64,000 nt of DNA from Beijerinckiaceae bacterium (GCA_947454485.1 CANGJJ010000003.1:1-64000); one strand, 5' to 3'. Shown: positions 17,127 to 26,738, numbered from the stretch's first letter. Notes: generated by a model not told the origin, from the sequence alone. Numbers and translations: made by a program.

Positions 17127-17735
17127 TCACGGATCAAGAACGCTCGGCATATCGACATCAAAGATCACGGCGCTGGTGGTGACCTCTGCTTCATGCACGT
17201 CGCTGCCCGCCGCTGTCAGCAAAGCGCGCGCGCCCACATCGCCTGACAATTTCTCGACCGCCGGAAAAAGCGCACGTGCGATCAAAGCCGGATTGCCGCG
17301 CTGGCCTGCATAGACAGGCACAACCGCTTTCACATTCATATCCGCTTCGAATGTCGCGATCAGATGGTCGAGCACATCTGAGGAGACGAGCGGCATATCG
17401 CCGAGTAAGATCAGCGCGCCTGTGGCCTCAGCAGGCACTTTGGCCATGCCACGTTTGATGCTGGAGGCCATGCCGGTTTCGAAGGCGTCATTATAAACAA
17501 AGTTGAGTGGCAGACCTTCGAGCGCATCACGCACGGCAGCATCTGCATAGCCTGTGACGACGATTACGGGGCGCGCATGAGAGCGCAGAGCCGCTTCTGC
17601 AACGCGGCGCACCAAAGGCTTGCCATTGAGATCTGAGGTCAGTTTGGTGGCGGGGCCATTTTCGCCTGCCGCTGCACGAAAGCGGCTTGATGTGCCAGCA
17701 GCCAAAATGACAGCTGCGACTTTACTCGTCTCCAT
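17127..17735 (-). CDS. MocA-like molybdenum cofactor cytidylyltransferase
   Basis: 202 residues, an NTP-transferase of the MobA/MocA type. It probably makes the cytosine dinucleotide form of molybdopterin used by CO dehydrogenase/xanthine dehydrogenase enzymes. The nucleotide-binding motif is VILAAGTSSRF (about 9-19), with LLGDMPLVSSDVL (metal-binding Asp) and GQRGNPALIARALF. It overlaps the upstream molybdopterin-binding gene by 14 bases; in several Rhizobiales I know the two as a single fused protein. It is the last gene of the maturation operon. Confidence 0.88.
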   Translation of the reverse strand: METSKVAAVILAAGTSSRFRAAAGENGPATKLTSDLNGKPLVRRVAEAALRSHARPVIVVTGYADAAVRDALEGLPLNFVYNDAFETGMASSIKRGMAKVPAEATGALILLGDMPLVSSDVLDHLIATFEADMNVKAVVPVYAGQRGNPALIARALFPAVEKLSGDVGARALLTAAGSDVHEAEVTTSAVIFDVDMPSVLDP

Positions 17736-18741
17736 GGGGCGGTTCTCCCGAACGCGGTTGTCCGCGTGAAATGATTTCCATCAAAAGACCGCCGACGCCC
17801 ATGCGCTTAATATCTTGCGCAGTGACTTCCATTCCCGCCAGCAGCCGCTGCAATATCCAGTCAAAACCGTTTTCTTTTGGTGAACGCGCACAGCCCGGCG
17901 CACCCAGCACCGGCACAGACCCCGGCAGAGCGCCCACGAGCAGCAAATTGCCCGGATCCACCGGCATGCCAAAATGGATGATCCGCCCGCCAGCCAATTC
18001 CACTGCAGATGGAATGACATCGCGCCGGTCGGTGATGGCGGAGGCCCCAAAGACAATGACAATATCGCTGTCAGGCTGAACGCGGGCAATCGCCTGGGCC
18101 AGCTTGGCCTCATCATGCTCCACGCGCAGATCTTGGGTGATGCGCGCGCCAGCGGGCGCGAGCCGCTCTTCCAAGACCCGCAAAGTCTTGGTGATCGTGG
18201 TGGGCTTCAGCCCCGGCAGGAGTGTCGAGACAACGCCAATGCGCAGCGGTTTGAAGGGCGCGATGGAGAGTTTGAGATCACGCGCAGCCTCACGCGCGGC
18301 CTGCAATCGCTCAGAGGCAACCGCGAAGGGAATGATCTTGACCGTGGCGATCATCTCGCCCTCGACCACAGCGCGGAACGCGGGCAGGGTGGCGAGCGTG
18401 ATCGTCTCATCGACATCGTTGAGCCGATCAACCGCGCTCGCATCAAAAGACAGAATGCCGGAGGTCGTGGCAAAGAGATTGGCGCGGCCGGTGAAGGCGG
18501 GGTCCACGCGCACATGCGCGCCGACCACATTCTGCGCGAGCAAAGCAGCAGCTTCATCCTCGCCCACATCGCCCCTATCGAGCTGCGCCACGACAAGCTC
18601 TGTAATGCCTGCGGCCTCAAGCGCGCTGATATGTGCAGCGGTGATTGTATCGCCCTTTTTTAGCACCAGCCCTTCACGACGCACGGCATGGGCGACAATG
18701 CCGCCCACCGCGTCACGCAAAGGGACCGGGCCAAATCTCAC
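17722..18741 (-). CDS. Molybdopterin-binding (MoeA/MoaB-like) protein
   Basis: 339 residues with a MoCF_biosynth (molybdopterin-binding) domain. The start FGPVPLRDAVGGIVAHAVR and the central TTITKTLRVLEERLAP, VIVFGASAITDRRDVIP, HFGMPVDPGNLLL and GAPGCARSPKENGFDW resemble the N-terminal half of Rhizobiales 'molybdopterin-binding/glycosyltransferase' fusion proteins. It is thought to act in molybdenum cofactor delivery or modification for hydroxylases. It overlaps the XdhC C-terminal gene upstream by four bases and the MocA gene downstream by 14. Confidence 0.87.
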   Translation of the reverse strand: MRFGPVPLRDAVGGIVAHAVRREGLVLKKGDTITAAHISALEAAGITELVVAQLDRGDVGEDEAAALLAQNVVGAHVRVDPAFTGRANLFATTSGILSFDASAVDRLNDVDETITLATLPAFRAVVEGEMIATVKIIPFAVASERLQAAREAARDLKLSIAPFKPLRIGVVSTLLPGLKPTTITKTLRVLEERLAPAGARITQDLRVEHDEAKLAQAIARVQPDSDIVIVFGASAITDRRDVIPSAVELAGGRIIHFGMPVDPGNLLLVGALPGSVPVLGAPGCARSPKENGFDWILQRLLAGMEVTAQDIKRMGVGGLLMEIISRGQPRSGEPPHGDE

Positions 18742-19439
18742 GCGCCTGTCTCCTTGCGCAGTGGCTTCTTGCGCAGGCTCATAATGATTTCACCCAGCAC
18801 AGAGACAGCGATCTCGGCTGGCGAGACCGAGCCAATGTCGAGGCCGATGGGCGCATGGATGCGGCCAAGGCTCGCCTCATCAAACCCCTCAGCCATCATG
18901 CGCTCAAGGCGCTTGGCGTGGGTCTTTCGCGAGCCGAGCGCGCCAATATAAAAACATTCTGCCTTGAGAGCCGCGATCAATGCCGGATCATCAATCTTGG
19001 GATCATGGGTGAGCAGGCAGACGGCGGTGTAGCGATCAAGCCCGACCGTGCCCAACACGTCTTGCGGCCAATCGGCGAGCAAGCGCACATCGGGGAAACG
19101 CTCGGGCGTTGCAAAGGCTGTGCGTGGATCAATGATGGTGACATCAAAATCCGCCAGCCGCGCCATGGGTGCGAGCGCTTGCGAAATATGGACCGCGCCA
19201 ATGCAGATGATACGCGCTGGCGGCGCCTGCACGGTCAGGAAATAATTGCGGCCATTGTCTTCGATGCTGCGGCTCTTGCCCATGCGCAAGGCGGCATCAA
19301 GATGTTCGGCCAAATGGTCGGTGGCAATGTCCGCGCCTTTGACAAGGCGCTGCTCGCCGCTGACTACATCCGTGACGAGAATGGTGGCGCGGCGCGCGGC
19401 GCGCTCAGCATTGAGGACTTTCAGTGTGTCGAGACGCAT
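18738..19439 (-). CDS. XdhC C-terminal (Rossmann) protein
   Basis: 233 residues containing the XdhC Rossmann domain. XdhC proteins bind molybdenum cofactor and help insert its sulfurated form into xanthine dehydrogenase-like enzymes. Visible tracts are RIICIGAVHISQALAPMARL, VTIIDPRTAFATPERFP, VCLLTHDPKIDDPAL and the terminal YIGALGSRKTHAKRLERM with IGLDIGSVSPAEIAVSVLGE. The start at 19439 (MRLDTLK) overlaps the stop of the XdhC/CoxI domain gene. The usual single XdhC is thus encoded by two genes. Confidence 0.87.
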   Translation of the reverse strand: MRLDTLKVLNAERAARRATILVTDVVSGEQRLVKGADIATDHLAEHLDAALRMGKSRSIEDNGRNYFLTVQAPPARIICIGAVHISQALAPMARLADFDVTIIDPRTAFATPERFPDVRLLADWPQDVLGTVGLDRYTAVCLLTHDPKIDDPALIAALKAECFYIGALGSRKTHAKRLERMMAEGFDEASLGRIHAPIGLDIGSVSPAEIAVSVLGEIIMSLRKKPLRKETGA

Positions 19440-19762
19440 CAGTCCACCCGTTCCACATAGACGCGAATGCGCCCGCCGCAGGACAGGCCAACCCGCCATG
19501 CTGTCTCATCAGCCACGCCAAATTCAAGCGTGCGCGCTTTGCCATCGGCGATCACATCAGCCGCCTCTGCCACGACCGCGCCTTCGACGCAGCCGCCCGA
19601 GACGGAGCCAAGGAAATTACCCTCTTCGTCGATGACAAGATGGCTTCCGACGGGACGCGGGGCCGAGCCCCAGGTCTCGATCACCGTGGCAATCGCCACG
19701 CCTTTGCCAGAGCCCTTCCAGACTTCGGCCTTGGCTAGAATGTCTTCATCACTGGCGAGCAT
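19439..19762 (-). CDS. XdhC/CoxI N-terminal domain protein
   Basis: 107 residues comprising only the XdhC_CoxI domain: VAIATVIETWGSAPRPVGS, then SVSGGCVEGAVVAEA with the conserved SGGCVEG loop, and CGGRIRVYVE. It probably works with the Rossmann half encoded next. The start at 19762 is preferred to 19768 because GAGG sits five to six bases ahead of it. It lies 55 bp after the CoxE-like gene. Confidence 0.85.
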   Translation of the reverse strand: MLASDEDILAKAEVWKGSGKGVAIATVIETWGSAPRPVGSHLVIDEEGNFLGSVSGGCVEGAVVAEAADVIADGKARTLEFGVADETAWRVGLSCGGRIRVYVERVD

Positions 19763-19817
19763 GGGCATCCTCACGATCTGAGCCTTAAATATAGGTCGCA
19801 GCGCCAAGGCTTACAAC

Positions 19818-21038
19818 TTAAAGGCCGCGCTTCATCCAGTCGCGGGGATCAGTGGCTTTGGCGCTTGCGCTGGCGCCCAGAGCCTGAACGAGATCTTGAA
19901 TGGAAGCGAGATTGTGGATGGGACGAAACTCATCCACATGCGGGAGCATGGCGCGGATGCCCTGCGCGCGCGGCTCAAAGCGGTCATAGCGCAGGAGCGG
20001 ATTGAGCCAGATGAGACGGCGGCAGCTTTTATGCAGGCGCTCCATCTCTCGCGCAAGATCGGCTGCCCCATCGCGCTCAAGCCCATCGGTGAAGAGCAGC
20101 ACACTTGCCCCTTGCCCCAGAACGCGGCGCGACCAGAGGCGGTTGAACTCATGCAAGGAGGTCGCAATGCGCGTGCCACCCGACCAATCATCGACATGGG
20201 CCGAGCAAGAGGCGAGCGCCTCATCGACATCCTTGTGGCGCAAAGCGCGCGTGACATTGGTCAGCCTTGTGCCGAACAAGAATGTATGAACGCGGCCCGA
20301 GCGCGCTTCGCCCAGCGCATGGAGAAAATGCAAAAAGACCCGCGTATAATCGCTCATAGATCCTGAAATATCGCAGATCGCGACAATGGGCGGGCGGCGT
20401 ATGGCGGGCGTACGAAAGGCAAGCTCGATGGAGGCTCCGCCTGCGCGCAGCGAGCGCCTGAAACTGCGGCGCGGATCCATCCGCGTGCCAGTAATAGCGG
20501 GCACGAAGCGGCGCGTGGCGATCTCATCACGCGACAGGCGCAGGCGCGCGATAGAGGCTTTGGCGCGCTCAATCTCCTCCACGCTCATTTGCGCGAAGTC
20601 TTTGCGCTGCAGAATTTCTTCATCCGACATGGTGAGGCGATAGTCGAGTTCGACCTGCGGCTTTTGCTTCTGCTCGCGCTCCTTGTTGAACAAGGCCTGC
20701 GACAGACGCGAAGCGCCTGCAGGCGGTTTCTCACTCTCTTGGGGGGCACGCTCGGCCTGCGGCCCCATCATGGCGAGCAACTGGTCTACATAGCCGCGAT
20801 GACGCCAATAGAGTTCGAAAGCCTGATCGAAGATCACATCATGCTCGTGCTTCTTCACAAAGACGGCGTGCAGCGTGGCGCGAAAATCAGTGCGATTGCC
20901 AATGCCCGCCGCCTCCACCGCATTGACAGCATCAATCACACTGCCCGGGCCAACAGGCAGGCCCGCCATGCGCAGAATACGCGCGAAGTAGAGGATGTTC
21001 GTCGCGAGCTTGCCCGTGCCGGTGCTGGTCTCAGTCAT
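19818..21038 (-). CDS. coxE: CoxE-like VWA domain protein
   Basis: 406 residues. CoxE, with the AAA+ protein CoxD, is needed to mature the Mo/Cu site of CO dehydrogenase. The C-terminal VWA domain has a MIDAS motif (CDISGSMSDY, around residue 225) and later T and D metal ligands (GGTRIA, FTDGLERDG). The N-terminal half is helical and charged with a lysine/glutamine-rich linker (NKEREQKQKPQ). The start at 21038 has GAGG upstream and overlaps the preceding gene by eight bases. Confidence 0.88.
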   Translation of the reverse strand: MTETSTGTGKLATNILYFARILRMAGLPVGPGSVIDAVNAVEAAGIGNRTDFRATLHAVFVKKHEHDVIFDQAFELYWRHRGYVDQLLAMMGPQAERAPQESEKPPAGASRLSQALFNKEREQKQKPQVELDYRLTMSDEEILQRKDFAQMSVEEIERAKASIARLRLSRDEIATRRFVPAITGTRMDPRRSFRRSLRAGGASIELAFRTPAIRRPPIVAICDISGSMSDYTRVFLHFLHALGEARSGRVHTFLFGTRLTNVTRALRHKDVDEALASCSAHVDDWSGGTRIATSLHEFNRLWSRRVLGQGASVLLFTDGLERDGAADLAREMERLHKSCRRLIWLNPLLRYDRFEPRAQGIRAMLPHVDEFRPIHNLASIQDLVQALGASASAKATDPRDWMKRGL

Positions 21039-21462
21039 TGAGATCAACCTCGCCATCTTTCAGCAACATGGTCACTTTGTCGCCTATGCGCACACCCACC
21101 ATATGCTGACCTTGTGCGAGATCGCGCGCCCAATCGCGCAATTGCGACTGATAGGGCTCGCGCTTCCATGCGTCAGGATCATCCACATCGCCTGAGGCCA
21201 GAATCGCCCAAGGGGGAGGGTCATGCAGCACAAAGCCCGCGTTGCAGGGCTTCCATTCATCGGGCAGATCTTGGTCCTGCATCCAGCCGCAGAAAAAATC
21301 GCGGCAGGTTTGCGGGCGTGTCTCATATTGGCCGCAGCCGACACCGGGAATGAGATGCGGGCAAGTGCCATAGTCCTGTTTGCCGGTCTCGGGGATCGGG
21401 AAGACTTTGCAGCACATATGGCAAGTGCCACAGCTGCGCTCTGTCTTGGCCCCGGCCGACAT
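21031..21462 (-). CDS. Cysteine-cluster protein (YkgJ-like)
   Basis: 143 residues with an N-terminal set of cysteines, CGTCHMCC, then C at about 34, GCGQYETRPQTC and FFCGW, that fits a zinc- or iron-chelating YkgJ-type fold. The C-terminal third is KREPYQSQLRDWARDLAQ and a short beta-rich end. It lies one base after the CoxD-like gene and overlaps the CoxE-like gene by eight bases, so it is probably part of the same maturation pathway. Its biochemical role is unknown to me. Confidence 0.78.
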   Translation of the reverse strand: MSAGAKTERSCGTCHMCCKVFPIPETGKQDYGTCPHLIPGVGCGQYETRPQTCRDFFCGWMQDQDLPDEWKPCNAGFVLHDPPPWAILASGDVDDPDAWKREPYQSQLRDWARDLAQGQHMVGVRIGDKVTMLLKDGEVDLND

Positions 21463-21463
21463 A

Positions 21464-22375
21464 TCAGGCCCCTTTCAATTCCGCGCGCACTTCCTCGATC
21501 AATTCAGCTGCAGCAGTGCCCTGCATCCGGGCAATGTCGTCTTGATATTTCAGCAAGACGCCGAGCGTATCGGTGACTTGCTGGGGATCAAGCGCAACGG
21601 CATCAAGTTCGGTGAGCGCGCTCGCCCAATCCAGCGTCTCTGCAACGCCGGGCGATTTGAACAGATCCATCTTGCGCAACTTTTGCACGAAAGCGACGAT
21701 CTCTTGCGTCAAACGTTCCGGCGCTTTGGGGGCCTTTGCGGTGAGGATCGCGCGCTCGCGCTCTTCATTGGGATAATCCACCCAGTGATAGAGACAGCGG
21801 CGCTTGAGCGCATCGTGAATTTCGCGCGTACGATTGGAGGTGAGGATCACGATGGGCGGATGCTCGGCCTTGATCGTGCCAAGCTCGGGGATCGTGACCT
21901 GAAAGTCCGAGAGCACTTCGAGCAGAAAGGCCTCAAAGGCTTCATCCGTGCGATCAAGCTCGTCGATCAAAAGAATGGGCGCGCCTTGCGTTGTTGTTTC
22001 GAGTGCGCGCAACAAGGGGCGCTTGACGAGATAGCGCTCCGAGAAGACATCATGTTCAAGGCGCGCGCGGTCGGTTTCGCCAGAGGCCTCAGCCAAGCGG
22101 ATCGCCATCATCTGCTGCGCATAGTTCCATTCATAAACGGCAGAGGCGACATCGAGCCCCTCATAACATTGCAGGCGAATGAGTGGGCGGTTCAGCGCGA
22201 GGCTGAGAACTTTAGCAATCTCGGTCTTGCCCACACCAGCCTCGCCTTCCAGAAAGAGCGGGCGTTGCAGACGCAAGGAGAGAAAGAGCACAGTCGCCAG
22301 CGAACGATCTGCCACATAATTGGCCTTGTTCAGCAGGTCGAGCGTTTCATCGATGGAAGCGGGCAGTTGGGTCAC
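21464..22375 (-). CDS. coxD: CoxD/MoxR-type AAA+ ATPase
   Basis: 303 residues of the MoxR family; in CO-oxidising bacteria CoxD is an ATP-dependent chaperone that matures the active site together with CoxE. Walker A is GEAGVGKT (44-51), Walker B is ILLIDELDR, sensor 1 is VILTSN and an arginine finger lies in ALKRRCLYHW. The GTG at 22375 is chosen because AAGG lies a few bases ahead and the result matches the usual VTQLPASIDETLDLL start. It is the first gene of the maturation operon. Confidence 0.88.
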   Translation of the reverse strand: MTQLPASIDETLDLLNKANYVADRSLATVLFLSLRLQRPLFLEGEAGVGKTEIAKVLSLALNRPLIRLQCYEGLDVASAVYEWNYAQQMMAIRLAEASGETDRARLEHDVFSERYLVKRPLLRALETTTQGAPILLIDELDRTDEAFEAFLLEVLSDFQVTIPELGTIKAEHPPIVILTSNRTREIHDALKRRCLYHWVDYPNEERERAILTAKAPKAPERLTQEIVAFVQKLRKMDLFKSPGVAETLDWASALTELDAVALDPQQVTDTLGVLLKYQDDIARMQGTAAAELIEEVRAELKGA

Positions 22376-22446
22376 ACGGCACCTTTTTCTTAGAAGGCAC
22401 CATGCCATTTCAAGCCCGCCCGTGCAATCGGGCGGGCCACGCTGGC

Positions 22447-24627
22447 TTAGCCCGCGATCTTGGAGAAATCCGCCACGCCATGCATGGCCGCGCGCAACTC
22501 ATTGAGCAGGCGCAGGCGATTGAGGCGCTTGTCAGGGTCAGCATCATTGACCGTCACAGCCACGAAGAAGGCATCGACCGGTGCGCGCAGAACCGCAAGT
22601 GCGCTCATCGCGCCCGCAAAATCCTCACGCGCAGCCTGCGCACCAGCAGAGGCAGCAGCGGTTGCCACGGCGCTGGCGAGTGCATGTTCTTCGTCTTGCG
22701 CGCGCAGCGCAGCGCTATGCGCCTGCTTGAAGCTAGTGCCGCCGTCTTTCTCTTTCTTTTCTTCTGCGCGGATGATGTTGACGGCGCGCTTGTAGCCCGC
22801 GAGCAGATTCTTGCCATCCTCTGTCTCAAGGAAAGAGCCGAGCGCTTCAACGCGGCGCAGGATCAGCAAGAGATCATCCGCCGCGCCAGCACCAATGGCA
22901 GCGTCGATGAGATCATGACGCGCGCCCGCATCGCGCAGATAGACCTTCAGGCGCTCGATGACGAAGGCGAGCAGATCTTTGGCCACGGCCGCTTCATCAG
23001 CCACTTTCTTCTTTTGCGCGCGCAGACCGGCGGCAAAGAGATCAAGCAAATTGGCGCGCAGATTGTTTTCGAGAATGAGGCGAATGACGCCAAGGGCTGC
23101 ACGGCGCAGAGCGAAAGGATCTTTCGAGCCCGTCGGCTTTTCATCAATCGCCCAGAAGCCTGCCAGCGTGTCGATCTTGTCAGCCAGCGCCACAGCAATC
23201 GAGACGGGCGCATTTGGCACGCGGTCGGAGGGGCCTTGCGGCTTGTAGTGATCTTCAATCGCAGCGCAGACTTGCGGATCTTCGCCTTGGATCTGCGCAT
23301 AGCGGCGGCCCATCAGGCCCTGCGTCTCGGGGAATTCGCCGACGACTTCGGTCATCAAATCAGCTTTGGCGAGCGCTGCAGCGCGCGCGGCTTTGGCCGC
23401 ATCAGCGCCGCACAGACCCGCCAGCTCTTGCGCCAGTGTGCGAATGCGCAGAACGCGCTCGCCCTGTGTGCCGAGCTTCTCGTGGAACACGACATTGAGA
23501 TGGGCGAGTTTGGCAATGCGCTGATCAAGTGTCTTGGTCAGATCAAGACCCAGCTGTTTGGCAGCCTCGCCATAGAGCGCGACATCGGGAAGAGGCTTGC
23601 GATCTGTTTCCCAGAAATACAGCGCATCTGACAAACGTGCGCGCACAACGCGGCCATTGCCAGCGGCAATCGCTGTGCCGCCATCGCTTGCTTCAATATT
23701 GGAGACGAGCAAGAAGCGATTGGCGAGCTGATCCGTGCCCTGCTTGCGCAGCACGAAACATTTCTGATTGGCGCGGATCGTTGCGCGGATCACTTCAGCG
23801 GGAATATCGAGGAAAGCCTCTTCGAAGGAGCCCATGAGCACCACAGGCCATTCGACAAGGCCAGCGACTTCATTGAGCAGGGCCTCGTCTTCGACCAGCT
23901 CAAGCCCATTGGCGAAAGCAAGATCCTTGGCGTCGTGCAAAATGATGTCGCGGCGGCGCGCAGGGTCGAGCACGACTTTGGCAGCTTCCAGAGCTGGCAC
24001 ATAATCATCAAAGCGGCGCACGGTGATGGCGCCCGGTGACAAGAAGCGGTGACCGCGCGTCTGATTGCCAGACTTGATGCCATCGACTTCAAAGGGAACG
24101 ATCTGCGGATCTTCCGTCTCAGGGCCGAAACTTGCGAGAATGGAATGAAGCGGGCGCACCCAGCGCAAAGCATCGCTAGTCTTCGACGACACGCCCCAGC
24201 GCATGCTCTTTGGCCAGGGGAAGCTGCGGATGATGGCGGGCAGAACTTCAGCCAGAACCTCGATCGTGTCGCGGCCTGCGCGCTCGATCACGGCGACATA
24301 GAATTCGCCTTTGCCCTTGGGGTCAGCCTCAATCTTGGCTTGGTCGAGAGAGGCAAGGCCTGCGCTTTTCAAAAAGCCCTGAATGGCAGCGTCGGGCGAG
24401 CCAACGCGCGGGCCTTTCTTTTCTTCGCGGCTGTCGGGCTGGCGCGCGGGCAGGCCGACCAGATTGAGCGCGAGGCGGCGCGGGGTCGCATAGGCAGCAG
24501 CCCCTTCATAGGTGAGGCCGCACTCGACCAGAGCGTCCGTGACGAGCTTTTTCAGGTCCGCCGCCGCCTGCGCCTGCATGCGCGCGGGGATTTCCTCGGA
24601 AAAGAGTTCAAGCAGAAGATCAGGCAT
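22447..24627 (-). CDS. glyS: Glycyl-tRNA synthetase beta subunit
   Basis: 726 residues, full length. With the alpha subunit (GlyQ) it charges tRNA-Gly; the beta subunit binds tRNA. Visible features are the N-terminal [18 protein letters not shown], central [26 protein letters not shown] and the DALR-type anticodon-binding C-terminus ([21 protein letters not shown]). No glyQ lies in the 2 kb on either side, although the two are commonly adjacent. It is divergent from ccdA. Confidence 0.95.
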   Translation of the reverse strand: MPDLLLELFSEEIPARMQAQAAADLKKLVTDALVECGLTYEGAAAYATPRRLALNLVGLPARQPDSREEKKGPRVGSPDAAIQGFLKSAGLASLDQAKIEADPKGKGEFYVAVIERAGRDTIEVLAEVLPAIIRSFPWPKSMRWGVSSKTSDALRWVRPLHSILASFGPETEDPQIVPFEVDGIKSGNQTRGHRFLSPGAITVRRFDDYVPALEAAKVVLDPARRRDIILHDAKDLAFANGLELVEDEALLNEVAGLVEWPVVLMGSFEEAFLDIPAEVIRATIRANQKCFVLRKQGTDQLANRFLLVSNIEASDGGTAIAAGNGRVVRARLSDALYFWETDRKPLPDVALYGEAAKQLGLDLTKTLDQRIAKLAHLNVVFHEKLGTQGERVLRIRTLAQELAGLCGADAAKAARAAALAKADLMTEVVGEFPETQGLMGRRYAQIQGEDPQVCAAIEDHYKPQGPSDRVPNAPVSIAVALADKIDTLAGFWAIDEKPTGSKDPFALRRAALGVIRLILENNLRANLLDLFAAGLRAQKKKVADEAAVAKDLLAFVIERLKVYLRDAGARHDLIDAAIGAGAADDLLLILRRVEALGSFLETEDGKNLLAGYKRAVNIIRAEEKKEKDGGTSFKQAHSAALRAQDEEHALASAVATAAASAGAQAAREDFAGAMSALAVLRAPVDAFFVAVTVNDADPDKRLNRLRLLNELRAAMHGVADFSKIAG

Positions 24628-24773
24628 CAGCGGTGCGGCTCAGCAAGAGGCCCACAGGCGGGCTGGGTGTGGGCGTTGCCGTACAACGGACGGGGCGGCC
24701 TGTCGAGGGAGTCCGCCCGGGTGGGCCTGCCTGCGGCGCTTGGAGGCGGCAGCTTTGCCCGTTACAAGGGCCT

Positions 24774-25505
24774 ATGGCCACTGACGTCACCCTCGCCGCT
24801 GCTGCCTTTGCCGGGCTGCTCTCCTTTTTGAGCCCCTGCGTCCTGCCGCTCGTGCCGCCTTACCTCACCTTCATCGCGGGCACGACGATTGAGGAGCTGG
24901 CGGAGGAGGGCGAGAGCGGGGCGCGGCGCGATGTGGCGCTCTCGGCGATCCTCTTTGTCTTGGGCTTTTCGACCGTCTTCGTGGCTTTGGGGGCGACCGC
25001 CTCGGCCTTTGGGCAGGTGGTGCGGGCCTATCTTGATTATTTCTCTTATGCCGCCGGCCTCGCCATTATGGCCATGGGCCTGCACTTTCTGGGCATCTGG
25101 CGCTTTGCGTTCCTCTATCGCGAGGCGCGGATGCAGGTGGAAAAGCCGGTGGGCCTGTGGGGTGCCTATGTCATGGGCCTCGCTTTTGCCTTTGGCTGGA
25201 CGCCCTGTATCGGCCCGATTCTGGCGGCCATTTTGACCGTGGCAGGCTCTGAGGCGACAGTGGCGCGCGGGGCTGGATTGCTGGCGGTCTATTCCATGGG
25301 CCTTGGCGTTCCCTTCTTGCTGGCGGCGCTGGCGATTGAGCCCTTCTTCCGCTTCATCAAGAAATTCTCCCGCCATTTTGCCATGCTGGAGCGGGTGGTC
25401 GGCGTGCTGCTGGTCTTCACCGGCATCGCCTTTCTGACGGGGGGCATGCAGACCATGTCCTTCTGGCTTTTGGAAACCTTCCCCGCTTTGTCGCGCTTGG
25501 GCTGA
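24774..25505 (+). CDS. ccdA: Cytochrome c biogenesis protein CcdA
   Basis: 243 residues, six predicted membrane helices. CcdA carries electrons from cytoplasmic thioredoxin across the inner membrane to reduce apocytochrome or other periplasmic thiols. The redox cysteines are in LSFLSPCVLPLVPPY (helix 1) and FGWTPCIGPIL (helix 4). The start at 24774 has AAGGG just upstream; the upstream open frame lacks a credible signal. It lies alone on the plus strand. Confidence 0.93.
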   Translation: MATDVTLAAAAFAGLLSFLSPCVLPLVPPYLTFIAGTTIEELAEEGESGARRDVALSAILFVLGFSTVFVALGATASAFGQVVRAYLDYFSYAAGLAIMAMGLHFLGIWRFAFLYREARMQVEKPVGLWGAYVMGLAFAFGWTPCIGPILAAILTVAGSEATVARGAGLLAVYSMGLGVPFLLAALAIEPFFRFIKKFSRHFAMLERVVGVLLVFTGIAFLTGGMQTMSFWLLETFPALSRLG

Positions 25506-25574
25506 GCTTGGCTTGCGTCATCAGCCCTGCGGGTTAAGACTGCGCTCAACGACAGTCACAACACGGGGGGATTC

Positions 25575-26738
25575 ATGTCGCGGCTCAATGAGCATCAATC
25601 ACGTATTCTAACGACCCATACCGGCAGCTTGCCACGCCCGGATTCGCTGTCAGCCTTGCTCTTTGCGCGCATGACCAAGCAGCCTTATGACGCGGCCACT
25701 CTGCAGAGCGAAATGACTGCGGCGGTGGCTGCCACGATTCGCCAGCAGCTCGATGTGGGCATTGATATTGTCAGCGATGGCGAGCAGTCCAAGACGAGCT
25801 TCCAGCTTTATGCCACCGAACGTCTGGGCGGTATCGAGCCAATTGCCCCGCAGCTGGGTGTCTATCGCACGCGCGAGAATATCGCCTTCCCGACCTTCTA
25901 TATCAATGGTGAGCACTCAGGCTCGCAGCGCTCGCGCTGGGCCTGCACTGGCCCGCTCACTTATGCCAATCTTGAGCCGCTCAAGCGCGATCTTGAAAAT
26001 CTGAAAGCCGGTCTCAACGGCGTTGATCCGGTCGATGTCTTCATGCCTTCGGTCTCGCCCTCCAGCTGCGCAGGCACGATGGAAAATCGCTATTACAAAA
26101 GCGATGAAGAACATGTGGAAGCCGTCGCAGAAGTCATGCGCGTCGAATATGAGACGATTGTGGCAGCTGGCTTTTGCGTGCAGATCGATGATCCGCGTCT
26201 TGCCATGCATTATATGCTGGCTCCTGAAGAGAGCGTCGCTGATGCGCGCAAATGGGCCGCGCGTCGTATCGAAATTCTCAACCATGCCTTGCGCAATGTG
26301 CCTGAAGATCGTGTGCGCCATCACACCTGCTATGGCATCAATATGGGGCCGCGCACCTCTGACATGGAGATGAAGGATCTCGCCGATCTCATCGTGAAGA
26401 TCAAAGCGAAATATTACTCCTTCGAAATGTCGAATCCTCGCCATGAACATGAATGGCGCGTGTGGGAAAATGTGAAACTGCCCGCTGGCAAAGTCTTGAT
26501 GCCGGGCTGCATCACGCATTCCTCTGTGATCGTGGAGCATCCTGAATTGGTCGCTGAACGCATTCTCAAGATTGCCAAGATCGTTGGCCGCGAGAATGTC
26601 ATTGCCAGTACCGATTGCGGTTTTGCCTCGACGCTCAACCCCAAACATCGCCCCGAAGTTGAGCCTGAGATCGTGTGGGAGAAATTCCGCTCCCTGCGTG
26701 ATGGCGCGCGGATCGCGACCAAGGAACTGTGGCGCTAA
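25575..26738 (+). CDS. MetE C-terminal-like methyltransferase (cobalamin-independent)
   Basis: 387 residues, about half the length of MetE, matching the family of short proteins with only the C-terminal, zinc-binding catalytic fold. Visible are LTTHTGSLPRP near the start, IDIVSDGEQSKTSF, CVQIDDPRLAMHYM and HTCYGIN with a His-x-Cys ligand pair, and the final IASTDCGFAS with the last Cys. Such proteins act as corrinoid-independent methyl transferases on various thiols; the substrate is not known. GGGGGG lies four bases before the ATG. It converges with the next gene with a four-base overlap. Confidence 0.88.
   Translation: MSRLNEHQSRILTTHTGSLPRPDSLSALLFARMTKQPYDAATLQSEMTAAVAATIRQQLDVGIDIVSDGEQSKTSFQLYATERLGGIEPIAPQLGVYRTRENIAFPTFYINGEHSGSQRSRWACTGPLTYANLEPLKRDLENLKAGLNGVDPVDVFMPSVSPSSCAGTMENRYYKSDEEHVEAVAEVMRVEYETIVAAGFCVQIDDPRLAMHYMLAPEESVADARKWAARRIEILNHALRNVPEDRVRHHTCYGINMGPRTSDMEMKDLADLIVKIKAKYYSFEMSNPRHEHEWRVWENVKLPAGKVLMPGCITHSSVIVEHPELVAERILKIAKIVGRENVIASTDCGFASTLNPKHRPEVEPEIVWEKFRSLRDGARIATKELWR

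Noticed and set aside
22402-23631. A 409-codon plus-strand open frame inside glyS
   Set aside because: It is the antisense of glyS with no Shine-Dalgarno site; the GC-rich third position of glyS creates long antisense frames.
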